A stretch of DNA of 42,950 nucleotides from JBKPRX01 sp046734795 (GTDB taxonomy: Bacteria > Actinomycetota > Thermoleophilia > Gaiellales > Gaiellaceae): positions 1 through 42,950 of the forward strand of contig JBKPRX010000047.1 of assembly GCA_046734795.1 (NCBI GenBank), read 5' to 3'. The notes under the pieces were generated by a model, which saw only the letters and a program-made list of their open reading frames with translations, did not search any database and was not told where the DNA came from. A program made the position numbers and the translations under genes. Below, piece after piece: positions 6,511 to 14,886 of this stretch. Within the stretch, counting starts at the first letter, position 1, and each line of letters opens with the position of its first letter.

Positions 6511-8562
6511 ATGGCAGTCACTGACCCTGCGAAGATTCGCAACGTCGCCGTCGTCGGTCACCGCGGGACCGGCAAGACGTCGCTCGTGGAGGCGCTCCTC
6601 TTCCAGGCAGGCGTCACGAACCGGCTCGGGTCGGTGGAGCAGGGCACGACGGTGTCCGACTGGGACGACGACGAGAACAAGCGGCAGATGTCGCTCTCGG
6701 GAACGCTCGAGCACGTCGACTGGCAGGGTCGGAAGATCAATCTCGTCGACACACCGGGCGACGCGGGCTTCCAGGCAGACACGTACGCGGCGCTTCGAGT
6801 CGTCGAGGGCGCGCTCGTTGTCGTCAGCGGCGTCATGGGCGTCGAGGTCAACACCGGCCGCGTCTGGCAGCGCGCAGACGAGTACGAGCTGTCACGTGCG
6901 CTCTTCGTGAACATGCTGGACCGCGAGCGGGCGGACTTCTACCGCGTTCTGAACTCGATCCGCGAGCAGCTCTCCGATCGCTGCGTCGCGATCCATCTGC
7001 CGATCGGAGTAGAGCACGAGGTGCGCGGCATCGTCGACCTCATCCACATGTGCGCGTACATGGATCCGAACGGCGCCAAGGAGAGCGGAGCGCAGCCCAT
7101 TCCGGACGAGCTCGCCGACGAAGTTCAGGAGTATCGCGAGAAGCTTCTCGACGCCGTCGTCGAGACGAACGAAGATTTGATGGCGCGCTACCTCGAAGGC
7201 GAAGAGTTGCCGCCGGAAGATGTCGGCGCCGCCCTCAAGGACGCGGTCACGCGCGACGAGCTCTATCCGGTCGCCTGCGGCGTCGCGTCGAAGAACCTCG
7301 GCACGACCGCGCTCCTCGACCTGCTCGTCGAAGGCGTTCCGTCGCCGGCGAAGAAAGGCACGACGATCGAGTTCGGCGACGCGAAGCAGGCGGTCTTCAT
7401 CTTCAAGACGATCGCGGATCCGTTCACGGGCAGGATCAGTTGCTTCCGCGTCCTCGCCGGGCCGATCACCGGCGACACGACGCTCGTCGACCCGCGCACG
7501 CACGCGAAGGAGCGGCTCGGCCAGCTGTTGCTCCTCCAGGGGAAGGAGACGACGACGGTCGACGAGCTCTGCGTCGGCGACCTCGGCGCAGTGGCGAAGC
7601 TGAAAGACGTTCTCACGCGCGACGTGCTCGTCGACCATGAGGTGCCGGTCGAGCCCCCGCACATCGACTTCCCCGAGCCGGTCATGAGCTTCGCGATCAC
7701 GCCGAAGGCGAAGGGCGACGAAGAGAAGATGGCAACCGGCCTGCGCCGTCTCGCCGAGGAGGATCCGACGCTCCGGCTGCGCCGCGACGAGCAGACGGGC
7801 GAGCAGCTTCTGTCCGGCATGAGCCAGATGCACGTCGAGGTCGCGGTGGCGCGCTTGCGCAGTCGCTTCAACGTCGAGGTCGAGCTGCATCCGCCACGCG
7901 TGCCGTACCTCGAGACGATCCGCCGCGAAGCGCGCGCGCACGGGCGCTACAAGAAGCAGACCGGCGGCCGGGGACAGTTCGGCGACTGCCACATCATCGT
8001 CGAGCCGCTCGACGGCCGAACCGGCTACGAGTTCAAGGACGAGATCGTCGGCGGCGTCATTCCGCAGGGATTCCGCCCCGCGGTCGACAAGGGCATCCAG
8101 GAGGCGATGACCTCGGGCGAGCTCGCCGGTGCGCCCGTCCAAGGTGTGCGCGTGCGGCTCGTCGACGGCTCGTACCACACTGTGGACTCGTCGGAGATGG
8201 CGTTCAAGATCGCAGGCTCGATGGCGTTCAAGCAAGCGTACGAGGCAGCCGATCCGGTCTTGCTCGAGCCGATCATGGAGATGGAGGTCACGGTGCCCGA
8301 CGACGCCGTCGGTGCCGCGAACGGCGACCTCAACTCGCGGCGCGGCCGGCTCCTCGGAATGGAGCCCAAGGGCGGCATGACGACGATCCGGGCCGAGGTG
8401 CCGATGTCGGAGGTGCTGACGTACTCGCAAGCATTGACGTCGATGACCGGCGGCCGCGGCGACTACCACATGCACTTCCTCCGCTACGAGGAAGTGCCGG
8501 CGCACGTCGCGCAAAAGGTGATCGCCGAGGTGAAGAAAGAGCGCGAGGAAGCGAAGGTCTAG
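6511..8562 (+). CDS. elongation factor G-like GTPase (EF-G2 type)
   Basis: A 683-aa protein colinear with EF-G: G domain with P-loop GHRGTGKT (16-23), domain II, domain III, domain IV with GGRGQFGDCHI and a C-terminal domain ending in a basic tail. Three hallmark sites differ from true EF-G. DTPGH is DTPGD (80-84), so the position of the catalytic histidine is Asp. The NKxD guanine motif is NMLD (134-137). Switch I lacks the usual RGITI block. These changes fit the actinobacterial EF-G2 group, some of which bind GTP but are reported to be poor GTPases, so a role in ordinary translocation is doubtful. ATG 6511 follows GGAGGAGG at 6492-6499; a TACGAT box at 6469-6474 may be the -10. Confidence 0.88.
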   Translation: MAVTDPAKIRNVAVVGHRGTGKTSLVEALLFQAGVTNRLGSVEQGTTVSDWDDDENKRQMSLSGTLEHVDWQGRKINLVDTPGDAGFQADTYAALRVVEGALVVVSGVMGVEVNTGRVWQRADEYELSRALFVNMLDRERADFYRVLNSIREQLSDRCVAIHLPIGVEHEVRGIVDLIHMCAYMDPNGAKESGAQPIPDELADEVQEYREKLLDAVVETNEDLMARYLEGEELPPEDVGAALKDAVTRDELYPVACGVASKNLGTTALLDLLVEGVPSPAKKGTTIEFGDAKQAVFIFKTIADPFTGRISCFRVLAGPITGDTTLVDPRTHAKERLGQLLLLQGKETTTVDELCVGDLGAVAKLKDVLTRDVLVDHEVPVEPPHIDFPEPVMSFAITPKAKGDEEKMATGLRRLAEEDPTLRLRRDEQTGEQLLSGMSQMHVEVAVARLRSRFNVEVELHPPRVPYLETIRREARAHGRYKKQTGGRGQFGDCHIIVEPLDGRTGYEFKDEIVGGVIPQGFRPAVDKGIQEAMTSGELAGAPVQGVRVRLVDGSYHTVDSSEMAFKIAGSMAFKQAYEAADPVLLEPIMEMEVTVPDDAVGAANGDLNSRRGRLLGMEPKGGMTTIRAEVPMSEVLTYSQALTSMTGGRGDYHMHFLRYEEVPAHVAQKVIAEVKKEREEAKV

Positions 8563-8565
8563 CGC

Positions 8566-9180
8566 ATGCGCGTGACGCGTGTAGCCGTCACTCGAACGTG
8601 CGCGATTTGCGAGCGCACGCTGCTCATGGGCGAGCGCGCGATCCGCTTTGCTCCCGCGGAGGGCGAAGAGCTCGTCGACGTCTGTCCCTTGTGCCAGGAG
8701 GTCGCGATCGAATACGGCTGGCTACGCGAGGGCACGCCGACGACGCCGATGGTGGCTGACGACCGCAGGCGGCGGCGACGCGGTTTCGGCACGTTCCTCG
8801 GCTTCGGCCGCAATACCGCCGAGAGCACAGTCGCGTCGGAGCCGATCCTGCGTCGACTCTCCGTCGAAGAGCTTGCGATCGTCGAGGCGGCGGACCTCTT
8901 CAACGCAAGCGCGTACCGCCGGACCGTAGGCGGCATCGCGCGGAGTCTCGGCGAGGCGCAGGTGAGCATCGTGCCGCTGTCCGGTGTCGCGGGCGAGCTC
9001 GCGATCTCCGTCGCCTGGGATCTCTCGTGGTACCAGTACCGCGTCTCGCCCGAGTCTGCGCAACCGGTGCGGCTCGAGCGCCGCGGCCACGAGCTCGCCG
9101 ATCTCGAGGACACCTTCAAGAACTGGAACGCGCATCTCGAAGAGGACGGCAAGCTCGTTCCGGAGATCGCCCGGATCTGA
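8566..9180 (+). CDS. zinc-ribbon protein, co-transcribed with the EF-G-like gene
   Basis: A 204-aa soluble protein. Cys12/Cys15 (CAIC) and Cys40/Cys43 (CPLC) form a four-cysteine zinc ribbon near the N-terminus. A basic linker (RRRRRGFG, about 67-75) follows, then a mixed alpha/beta region of about 120 residues that I do not recognise. It starts 3 nt after the EF-G-like stop, so the two genes are almost certainly one transcription unit. A nucleic-acid or ribosome-related role is suggested only by the ribbon, the basic linker and the neighbour. Confidence 0.65.
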   Translation: MRVTRVAVTRTCAICERTLLMGERAIRFAPAEGEELVDVCPLCQEVAIEYGWLREGTPTTPMVADDRRRRRRGFGTFLGFGRNTAESTVASEPILRRLSVEELAIVEAADLFNASAYRRTVGGIARSLGEAQVSIVPLSGVAGELAISVAWDLSWYQYRVSPESAQPVRLERRGHELADLEDTFKNWNAHLEEDGKLVPEIARI

Positions 9181-9212
9181 CCTGGAGGGGTGGCGCTCGC
9201 CGCGGCGCTCCT

Positions 9213-9218
9213 TAGACT
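9213..9218 (+). promoter_or_regulatory. -10 box, leaderless start of the 9226 gene
   Basis: TAGACT ends 7 nt before ATG 9226, and no Shine-Dalgarno sequence precedes that ATG. This supports ATG 9226 over the upstream in-frame GTG 9190, which sits only 1 nt after a GGAGG. Confidence 0.5.
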
Positions 9219-9225
9219 GAGACCG

Positions 9226-9441
9226 ATGATCTACTGCGTCATTCCGCGTGAGCTCGAGGCCGAGCTCTACGACAAGATGGTCGAGTACTACAAGGACAAT
9301 CCGAACGTCACCGTGATCGTCGATCGCCGTCACGGGCCCGATCGGCGCGCGGAGAACTCCCACGGCGGCCAGCGCCTCACCCGCGACCGGCGCCGGTCGC
9401 GCATCCCCGGCACCTTCCTCGAGACAGACGCACCCGAGTAA
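9226..9441 (+). CDS. small basic protein with a VDRR...GPDRR motif
   Basis: A 71-aa protein: a compact N-terminal segment (MIYCVIPRELEAELYDKM) predicted as strand plus helix, an NVTVIVDRR strand, and a basic C-terminal half (RRHGPDRR, RLTRDRRRSRIPG). The repeated DRR blocks recall short proteins found in several actinobacteria, whose function I do not know. There is no signal peptide. The start is set by the -10 box 7 nt upstream. Its size, Arg content and position after the zinc-ribbon gene would suit an RNA-binding role, but this is speculation. Confidence 0.6.
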   Translation: MIYCVIPRELEAELYDKMVEYYKDNPNVTVIVDRRHGPDRRAENSHGGQRLTRDRRRSRIPGTFLETDAPE

Positions 9442-9480
9442 GCGATCGAGGCCGCGGCCGCGGCGCCCGATCATGGGCGC

Positions 9481-9624
9481 ATGCGTGCTCAGGCGACGAC
9501 GGCTCTCGTTACGGCTGCCTTGGCGCTCACCGTTCTGTTCCTGCTCGTGAGCTCCGCCCTCGAGCGGCAGCGCGAGCACGCGCCGGGCCACCGCGGCTCG
9601 CCGGCGCACACGCAGCGACGCTGA
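9481..9624 (+). CDS. possible single-helix membrane microprotein
   Basis: A 47-aa open frame: a basic start (MRAQ), one hydrophobic segment at about residues 6-25 (ALVTAALALTVLFLLV), then a hydrophilic, Arg/His-rich tail (ERQREHAPGHRG). The composition is that of a type I or II single-pass microprotein rather than random GC-rich frame. No RBS or clear promoter is visible, and no family is recognised. It fills the gap between the 71-aa gene and the aldehyde dehydrogenase. Confidence 0.35.
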   Translation: MRAQATTALVTAALALTVLFLLVSSALERQREHAPGHRGSPAHTQRR

Positions 9625-9631
9625 CGGCGTC

Positions 9632-9637
9632 TACGAT
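9632..9637 (+). promoter_or_regulatory. -10 box, leaderless start of the aldehyde dehydrogenase gene
   Basis: TACGAT ends 6 nt before GTG 9644 with no Shine-Dalgarno sequence, the same arrangement as at 1384, 1609, 9213 and 41949. Confidence 0.5.
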
Positions 9638-9643
9638 CGCGGT

Positions 9644-11104
9644 GTGGCGACCGCGATGGAGCACTCGACTTTCGAAAGCTCGTCGCCGGCGACCGGAGAA
9701 GTGCTCGGCGTCGTTCCGCGGTCGAGCGCTGCCGATGTCGACCGCGCCGTCGAGCGTGCGAAGGCCGCCTATGACGGTTGGCGGCTGACGCCTGCGCCGG
9801 AGCGCGGCGAGATCCTCTTCCGCTTCGCCGATCTCCTGCGCCGCGAGAAGGACGCGCTTACCGACCTGATGACGCGCGAGATGGGAAAGGTGAAGGCCGA
9901 AGCGGGCGGCGACGTTCAGGAAGCGATCGACATGAGCGTGTACATGGCCGGCGAGGGCCGCCGGCTGTGGGGGCAGACGACGCCGTCTGAGCTTCGCGAC
10001 AAGTTCAACATGTCGGTGCGCGTGCCGATCGGCGTCGTCGGCGCGATCACGCCGTGGAACTTCCCGATCGCGATCCCGTCGTGGAAGATCGCGCCGGCGA
10101 TCGTCTGCGGCAACACCGTCGTCCTGAAGCCGGCGGAAGACACGCCCCTGCTCGCGGTGCGATTCGTCGAGCTGCTCGAAGAAGCTGGTCTGCCGGACGG
10201 TGTCGTCAACGTCGTCACCGGCTTCGGCGAGGAGGCCGGCGAAGCCCTCGTGCGTCATCCGGACGTTTCGGTGATCTCGTTCACGGGCTCGCGCGAGGTC
10301 GGGGTTGCAGTCACGAAGGCGGCCGCGGATCGTTTGAAGCACGTCCACCTCGAGCTCGGCGGGAAGAACGCAATCGTCGTGATGGACGACGCAAACCTCG
10401 AGCTCGCGGTCGAGGGGATCGTCTGGTCCGCGTTCGGCACGACTGGACAGCGCTGTACGGCTGCGAGTCGCGTGATCGTTCACGAGCGGGTTGCGGGTGA
10501 GCTCAAGTCGAAGCTCGTCGCCGCGGCAGAACGGCTTCGACTCGGTCCCGGCTGGGAAGACGAGACCGACGTCGGGCCGCTCATCAACGCCGACGCGCTC
10601 GACAAGGTGCACTCCTACACAGAGATCGGCCGCGACGAAGGCGCCGAGCTTCTTACCGGCGGAGAGGTTGCATCCGACGGCGATCTCGGCAAAGGGTTCT
10701 TCTACCGGCCGACGGTCTTCGCAGGCGTCGACCCGGAGATGCGGATCGCGCAGGAGGAGATCTTCGGCCCGACGACCGCGCTGATAGAGGTGCGCGACTT
10801 CGACGAGGCGATTCGTGTCGCGAACAGAATCCGCTACGGGCTTTCGTCGTCGATCTACACGCGCGATGTCGACAACGCGTTCCGCGCGATGCGCGACCTC
10901 GTGGCCGGCATCACGTACGTCAACGCAGGCACCACCGGCGCCGAGGTGCATCTTCCGTTCGGCGGCACGAAGGACACCGGTAACGGTCACCGCGAAGCCG
11001 GCCAGGCCGCGCTCGACGTCTTCACGGAGTGGAAGTCGATCTACGTCGATTACTCCGGCAGGCTGCAGCGCGCGCAGATCGACAACGTCAAGCCCGGCGC
11101 GTAA
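9644..11104 (+). CDS. NAD(P)-dependent aldehyde dehydrogenase
   Basis: A 486-aa member of the ALDH superfamily, full length. Visible motifs are GAITPWNFPIAIPSWKIAPA near 128, FTGSREVG (Rossmann cofactor turn), the general-base Glu in LELGGKNA near 240, nucleophile Cys271 in GQRCTAASR, and EIFGP near 370. The C-terminal GAEVHLPFGGTKDTGNGHREAG resembles ALDH7 and semialdehyde dehydrogenases rather than the betaine-aldehyde type. The enzyme oxidises an aldehyde to an acid; the substrate is not evident. The next gene, an aldo/keto reductase, begins 5 nt after the stop, so the two may act on the same or linked carbonyl compounds. Confidence 0.9.
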   Translation: MATAMEHSTFESSSPATGEVLGVVPRSSAADVDRAVERAKAAYDGWRLTPAPERGEILFRFADLLRREKDALTDLMTREMGKVKAEAGGDVQEAIDMSVYMAGEGRRLWGQTTPSELRDKFNMSVRVPIGVVGAITPWNFPIAIPSWKIAPAIVCGNTVVLKPAEDTPLLAVRFVELLEEAGLPDGVVNVVTGFGEEAGEALVRHPDVSVISFTGSREVGVAVTKAAADRLKHVHLELGGKNAIVVMDDANLELAVEGIVWSAFGTTGQRCTAASRVIVHERVAGELKSKLVAAAERLRLGPGWEDETDVGPLINADALDKVHSYTEIGRDEGAELLTGGEVASDGDLGKGFFYRPTVFAGVDPEMRIAQEEIFGPTTALIEVRDFDEAIRVANRIRYGLSSSIYTRDVDNAFRAMRDLVAGITYVNAGTTGAEVHLPFGGTKDTGNGHREAGQAALDVFTEWKSIYVDYSGRLQRAQIDNVKPGA

Positions 11105-11109
11105 CCGCC

Positions 11110-12066
11110 GTGCGTCTCCGTCAGCTCGGCGACAGCGACCTTCACATCTCGGAGATCGCGCTCGGTTCCTGGTTGACGTACGGCGCCGGCGTCAGTCGCA
11201 GCGACGCGGAAGCGTCCGTCGCCAAGGCGTTCGACGTCGGGATCAACTTCATCGACACCGCGAACGTCTACGCGGGCGGAGCCGCAGAGGAGTTCCTGGG
11301 CGAAGCGCTCGCCGGCAGGCCGCGCGACTCGTACGTGCTTGCGACGAAGGTCTTCTTCCCGATGCCGGATGGGAGCAGGGGCCTCTCGCGCGACCAGGTG
11401 CACACACAGCTCGACGACTCGTTGCGACGACTCCGGACCGACTACGTCGACCTCTACCAGTGCCACCGCTATGACGTCGCGACGCCGCTCCAGGAGACGA
11501 TGGAAGCCCTGACGGAGGTCGTCGGCCAAGGCAAGGCGCGCTACGTCGGGTTCAGCGAATGGACGGCAGAGCAGATCCAGGCGTCACTCGACCTCTCGCG
11601 CGAGCGCGGCTACGTGAAGTTCGTCTCGAGCCAGCCGCAATACTCGCTCCTCTGGCGTCGACCGGAGACAGGCGTCATCGAGGTGTGCAAACGGAACGGC
11701 ATCTCGCAGATCGTGTTCTCACCGCTCGGCCAAGGCGTCCTCAGCGGCAAGTACGAGCCCGGCCGTCCGCCTCCGAGCGACAGCCGCGCAGCCTCCCCCG
11801 AGATGAACTGGGCGATGGACCACTTCCGTCGCGAAGAGGTGCTCGAGGCCGTGCAGCATCTACGGCCGGTCGCTGAGAAGCTCGGAATCTCGCTCGCGCA
11901 GCTCGCGCTCGCTTGGGTGTTGCGAGAGCCGAACGTCGCCTCGGCGATCGTGGGCGCATCGCGGCCGGAACAGGTCGAGCAAAACGCCTCGGCCTCGGGA
12001 ATCGAGCTCGACGAGGCGACGCTTGCCGCGATCGACGCGGCCGTCGAGCCCGTCGTCGAGCGCTAG
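11110..12066 (+). CDS. aldo/keto reductase
   Basis: A 318-aa (beta/alpha)8-barrel oxidoreductase of the AKR superfamily, of the type related to YghZ and potassium-channel beta subunits. The catalytic tetrad is visible as Asp and Tyr in FIDTANVY (about 50-57), Lys in ATKV (about 79) and His in YQCHRYD (about 118). The NADPH-binding end includes the FSPLGQGVLSGKY loop and the C-terminal VGASRPEQVEQN. It reduces aldehydes or ketones in the cytoplasm; the natural substrate is unknown. GTG 11110 is chosen because it is the first start after the aldehyde dehydrogenase stop and gives the standard RLRQLG N-terminus. Confidence 0.9.
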   Translation: MRLRQLGDSDLHISEIALGSWLTYGAGVSRSDAEASVAKAFDVGINFIDTANVYAGGAAEEFLGEALAGRPRDSYVLATKVFFPMPDGSRGLSRDQVHTQLDDSLRRLRTDYVDLYQCHRYDVATPLQETMEALTEVVGQGKARYVGFSEWTAEQIQASLDLSRERGYVKFVSSQPQYSLLWRRPETGVIEVCKRNGISQIVFSPLGQGVLSGKYEPGRPPPSDSRAASPEMNWAMDHFRREEVLEAVQHLRPVAEKLGISLAQLALAWVLREPNVASAIVGASRPEQVEQNASASGIELDEATLAAIDAAVEPVVER

Positions 12067-12089
12067 CCGGGCATCCCCCGTTCGAGGGA

Positions 12090-12113
12090 TAGCCCCGTCC
12101 GGACTCCGGGCTA
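12090..12113 (+). terminator. weak stem-loop after the aldo/keto reductase gene
   Basis: TAGCCC (12090-12095) pairs with GGGCTA (12108-12113) around a 12-nt loop. It has no T-run. It could end the aldehyde dehydrogenase-aldo/keto reductase transcript or belong to the leader of the next gene. Confidence 0.25.
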
Positions 12114-12157
12114 CCTTGGACGATCCGAGGGGGCCGGCGGGGGTTCGCCGGCGCGAG

Positions 12158-13723
12158 ATGTTCGAGGTCACCGGCTCACAACCGCCCATGCGTCGTCGCC
12201 GCCATGCGCTGCGGCTCGTCGGCGTCGCCGCGGGGTCGCTGCTCATCCTCGCGGGCGCGCTTGCGATGCCGCGCGTGCGGAACGTCGACGTTCCGCAGCG
12301 CGCCTCTGCCGCGCTCTTCGCGGTTGCTGCGCCGCCGGCTCGCATGCTCGCCGCTGAGCACGGCAACCGGAGTCGAACCTTGCAAGCGGCGCAGAGCTCC
12401 GATGCCTACGGCCAGAGCGCGCGCGCAGCGGCGCTCGGCCTCGATCGCGGCCTCTTCACGTCGAGTCCAGGCGGCGTCGTCGCGACCGCGGCGCGCGTTG
12501 CTCAATGGCGCCCGCTCGTGGTCTCTGCAGCGCGCCGCGGGCGCGTGAGCCCGGATCTGCTCGAGGCGCTCGTCTTCGTCGAGAGCGGCGGCCGGCCGAA
12601 CGTGATCGCCGCCGGTGATCCGGCGTCCGCGTCGGGGCTCACGCAGATCGTCGCCTCGACCGGCGTGCGCTTCCTCGGCATGCGCGTCCACCTCGGTGCG
12701 AGCCGTCAGCTGACACGGAAGATCCAACGCGCCGAGCTGCACGGACAGTGGTTGCGCGTTCGCCGCCTCGAGGCGCGCCGGCGGAGTATCGACCACCGCT
12801 TCGCGCCGCGCCGCGCGCTCGCTGCGACCGTGCGCTATCTGACGACTGCGCGGGGCTATCTCGCCCGGGACGACCTCGCCATCGTCTCGTACCACATGGG
12901 GATCGGAAATCTGCAGGAGGTCGTCCGGAGATGGGCAGGTGCGCCTACCGGCACGCCGACCAACTCGCTCGTCGCGGAGAACCGGCTCTCGTACGCAAAG
13001 CTCTACTTCACCGCTGCGCCGGACCGACACGCCGCTGCGTGGCAGCGATTGCTGGCGCTCGGCGACATGACGCGCGACTACTACTGGAAGGTGCTCGCCG
13101 CCGAGCGCGTGATGCGGCTGTGGCGTCACGACCGCACGGCGCTGATCACCGAGGAGCTTCAACAGTTGCGCAAGAGCTCCGCGGAAGAGGTTCTGCACCC
13201 GTTTGCGGTCACGCCGCGGTTCAGGACGCCGAATGCGATCGCAGCCGCGCGGCGTCGACACACGCTTCGCGCCATCCCGCGCCCCTCGGACGGTACGCAC
13301 CTCGCACTCGACGCAAGCTTTGGGCAGATGGCGCGGCGCCTCGGGCGTTCACGCCGCCTCTATCGAGCGCTTCGGCCGGACGCACTCGCGGTTCTGCTGT
13401 ACGTCGGCGAGCGCGTGCACGAGCTGAGCGGCGCGCAACGGCCGCTCTTCGTCACGAGCGCGGTGAGAGATCTGCGCTACCAGCGCGTTCTCATGCGACA
13501 CAACGCGAATGCGGCGCGCAACTACTCGCTCCACACGACCGGGTTCGCCTTCGACATCGCGCGCCGCTATTCGAGCCGGCGTCAAGCAGCCGCGTTCCAG
13601 TTCGTCCTCGAGCGCCTGCAGGTGCTGCATCTGATCGCGTACATCAAGGAGCCGGGCGCGATCCACATCGCTGTCGCCTCGGGCGCGGCCAGGCGTCTCA
13701 CGGCCTTGCGCTCGCAGGCCTAG
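12158..13723 (+). CDS. exported lytic transglycosylase fused to a DUF5715-like domain
   Basis: A 521-aa two-domain cell-wall enzyme. A basic RRRRHALRL stretch and a hydrophobic segment (about residues 18-35) form a signal anchor. The first domain (about 125-290) is lysozyme-like: catalytic Glu in FVESGGRPN, then ASGLTQIV and the late YHMGIGN motif of soluble lytic transglycosylases. The second domain (about 375-515) has TSAVRDLRYQ, SLHTTGFAFDIARRY and a terminal IHIAV, a His/Asp layout like M15-type D-Ala-D-Ala peptidases and DUF5715. Together they could cut glycan and peptide parts of peptidoglycan. ATG 12158 gives the longest product without crossing the upstream gene; ATG 12188 is also plausible. 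The stop shares CTAG with the convergent next gene. Confidence 0.8.
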   Translation: MFEVTGSQPPMRRRRHALRLVGVAAGSLLILAGALAMPRVRNVDVPQRASAALFAVAAPPARMLAAEHGNRSRTLQAAQSSDAYGQSARAAALGLDRGLFTSSPGGVVATAARVAQWRPLVVSAARRGRVSPDLLEALVFVESGGRPNVIAAGDPASASGLTQIVASTGVRFLGMRVHLGASRQLTRKIQRAELHGQWLRVRRLEARRRSIDHRFAPRRALAATVRYLTTARGYLARDDLAIVSYHMGIGNLQEVVRRWAGAPTGTPTNSLVAENRLSYAKLYFTAAPDRHAAAWQRLLALGDMTRDYYWKVLAAERVMRLWRHDRTALITEELQQLRKSSAEEVLHPFAVTPRFRTPNAIAAARRRHTLRAIPRPSDGTHLALDASFGQMARRLGRSRRLYRALRPDALAVLLYVGERVHELSGAQRPLFVTSAVRDLRYQRVLMRHNANAARNYSLHTTGFAFDIARRYSSRRQAAAFQFVLERLQVLHLIAYIKEPGAIHIAVASGAARRLTALRSQA

Positions 13724-14436
13724 CGCGCGACCGCCTCTCGAACGAGCTCGTCGGCGCGCGCGAGCGCCGCCCGATACAAACCCGATCCGAAGGTCAGGCG
13801 GCGAACGCCCATCCGCTCGAGATCGTCGAACGGAACCGGCCCGCGGTCCGGCGGGAAGAGCACGTTCAGCGGTCCGTCCACCGCGGCGGCGATTCGCGCG
13901 ATCGTCTCCAGGTCCACGAGTCCGATCACGAACGTGCAGTCCGCCCCGGCGGCGAGGTATGCGTTCGCGCGCGCGATTGCGTCGTCGGGGTCCTTGGTTC
14001 CGTGGAGGAAGACGTCGGTCCGCGCATTCACGACGAGCTCGGGAACCGCTGCGCGGATCTTTCGCACGTTTGCGACGTGCTCCTCGAGCGACCCCGCGCC
14101 GTCCTCGAAGTTGATTCCGACAGCGCCGATCTCCCACGCCTTGCGCGCGGTGTCGACTGGATCGCCGTAGCCGGCCTCCAAGTCTGCAGTGACGGGAACG
14201 TCGACGGCGGCGGCGATCCGCTCGACCGCTGCGAGCATGAGCTCACGAGGAATCTGCTCGCCGTCGGGATAGCCGTGCACGTTCGCGATCGCGCCGCTCG
14301 TCGTCGCGACCGCGGCGGCGCCCGACGCTTCGAACGCGCGGGCGCTCGCAACGTCCCAAGCGTTCGGCAGGACGAGCAACCGCTCACCGTGGTGTAGCTC
14401 ACGAAACCGCTGTGCCTTCTCCGAGCGCGCATCCAC
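13720..14436 (-). CDS. isocitrate lyase/PEP mutase family protein
   Basis: A 238-aa TIM-barrel protein of the isocitrate lyase/phosphoenolpyruvate mutase superfamily. Landmarks are LVLPNAWDVASARAFEASG near 22, TTSGAIANVHGYPDGE near 45, VTADLEAGYGD (metal-binding Asp/Glu) near 82, GINFEDGAG near 106 and VNARTDVFLHG near 135. Members cleave or form C-C or P-C bonds next to a carboxylate (2-methylisocitrate lyase, oxaloacetate decarboxylase, carboxyPEP mutase). The KKCGH loop of isocitrate lyase is absent, so a small-molecule lyase or hydrolase is more likely. The start is GTG 14436, and the C-terminus overlaps the convergent hydrolase gene by 4 bp. Confidence 0.85.
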   Translation of the reverse strand: MDARSEKAQRFRELHHGERLLVLPNAWDVASARAFEASGAAAVATTSGAIANVHGYPDGEQIPRELMLAAVERIAAAVDVPVTADLEAGYGDPVDTARKAWEIGAVGINFEDGAGSLEEHVANVRKIRAAVPELVVNARTDVFLHGTKDPDDAIARANAYLAAGADCTFVIGLVDLETIARIAAAVDGPLNVLFPPDRGPVPFDDLERMGVRRLTFGSGLYRAALARADELVREAVAR

Positions 14437-14470
14437 GATGCGTTCCTATCACGCACGACGCGTGCTGCGT

Positions 14471-14848
14471 CTATGTAAACGTAAGGATGTGGTGCAACTC
14501 GACGTCGAGTCCGTTGCCGGTGAGCCGCACGAGCTTCGCGATCCCGTCGCGTTCCTCGAAGCGGAGGACGAGCTCCTCTGCGGTGTCGTCGACGCCTTCG
14601 AGCTGATCGAGTCGGAATCGCAACGAGCACGTCTGCTCGCCGGCGACGAAGAGCAACTGTGCCTCCACGTTGTTCGGCCGGCCGAAGTCGTGTCCCTCGC
14701 GCAGCGTGAACTCCCACGGCTGCCGGACCGCGGCCCAGTCCTCGAGCGGAGCGAGAAAGACCGCGAGCGCCTCGTCGATCTCGACCTCGACGGGTCGATC
14801 GTCCCGCTCGGCGGGCGTCGGCCGAGGCTGCACCTGGATCGTCGTCAT
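14471..14848 (-). CDS. hypothetical protein
   Basis: A 125-aa soluble acidic protein with no recognised domain. An N-terminal Pro/Arg/Asp-rich segment precedes DEALAVFLAPLEDW and a beta-rich second half (AQLLFVAGEQTCSLRFRL, ELVLRFEERDGIAKLVRL). ATG 14848 is preferred to longer frames, which would run through the oppositely transcribed PII-like gene starting at 14887. It lies 34 bp upstream of the PEP mutase family gene on the same strand, so the two may form a unit. Function unknown. Confidence 0.5.
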   Translation of the reverse strand: MTTIQVQPRPTPAERDDRPVEVEIDEALAVFLAPLEDWAAVRQPWEFTLREGHDFGRPNNVEAQLLFVAGEQTCSLRFRLDQLEGVDDTAEELVLRFEERDGIAKLVRLTGNGLDVELHHILTFT

Positions 14849-14886
14849 GCGAGCCGCGTTTCCGTGTCCAGGCTGCGACAAACGTG

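Noticed and set aside
6892..8514. 540-codon minus-strand frame opposite the EF-G-like gene
   Set aside because: Antisense shadow of a strongly conserved coding region. It has no motifs, and its Arg/Asp/Leu/His-rich composition is typical of the complement of high-GC codons.
9527..10990. 487-codon minus-strand frame opposite the aldehyde dehydrogenase gene
   Set aside because: Same reason: the opposite strand encodes a complete ALDH with all active-site motifs.
12067..12157. c-di-AMP (ydaO-type) riboswitch upstream of a cell-wall hydrolase gene
   Set aside because: The position is attractive because such switches control cell-wall hydrolases in actinobacteria, but the conserved core segments are not visible; only small hairpins are.
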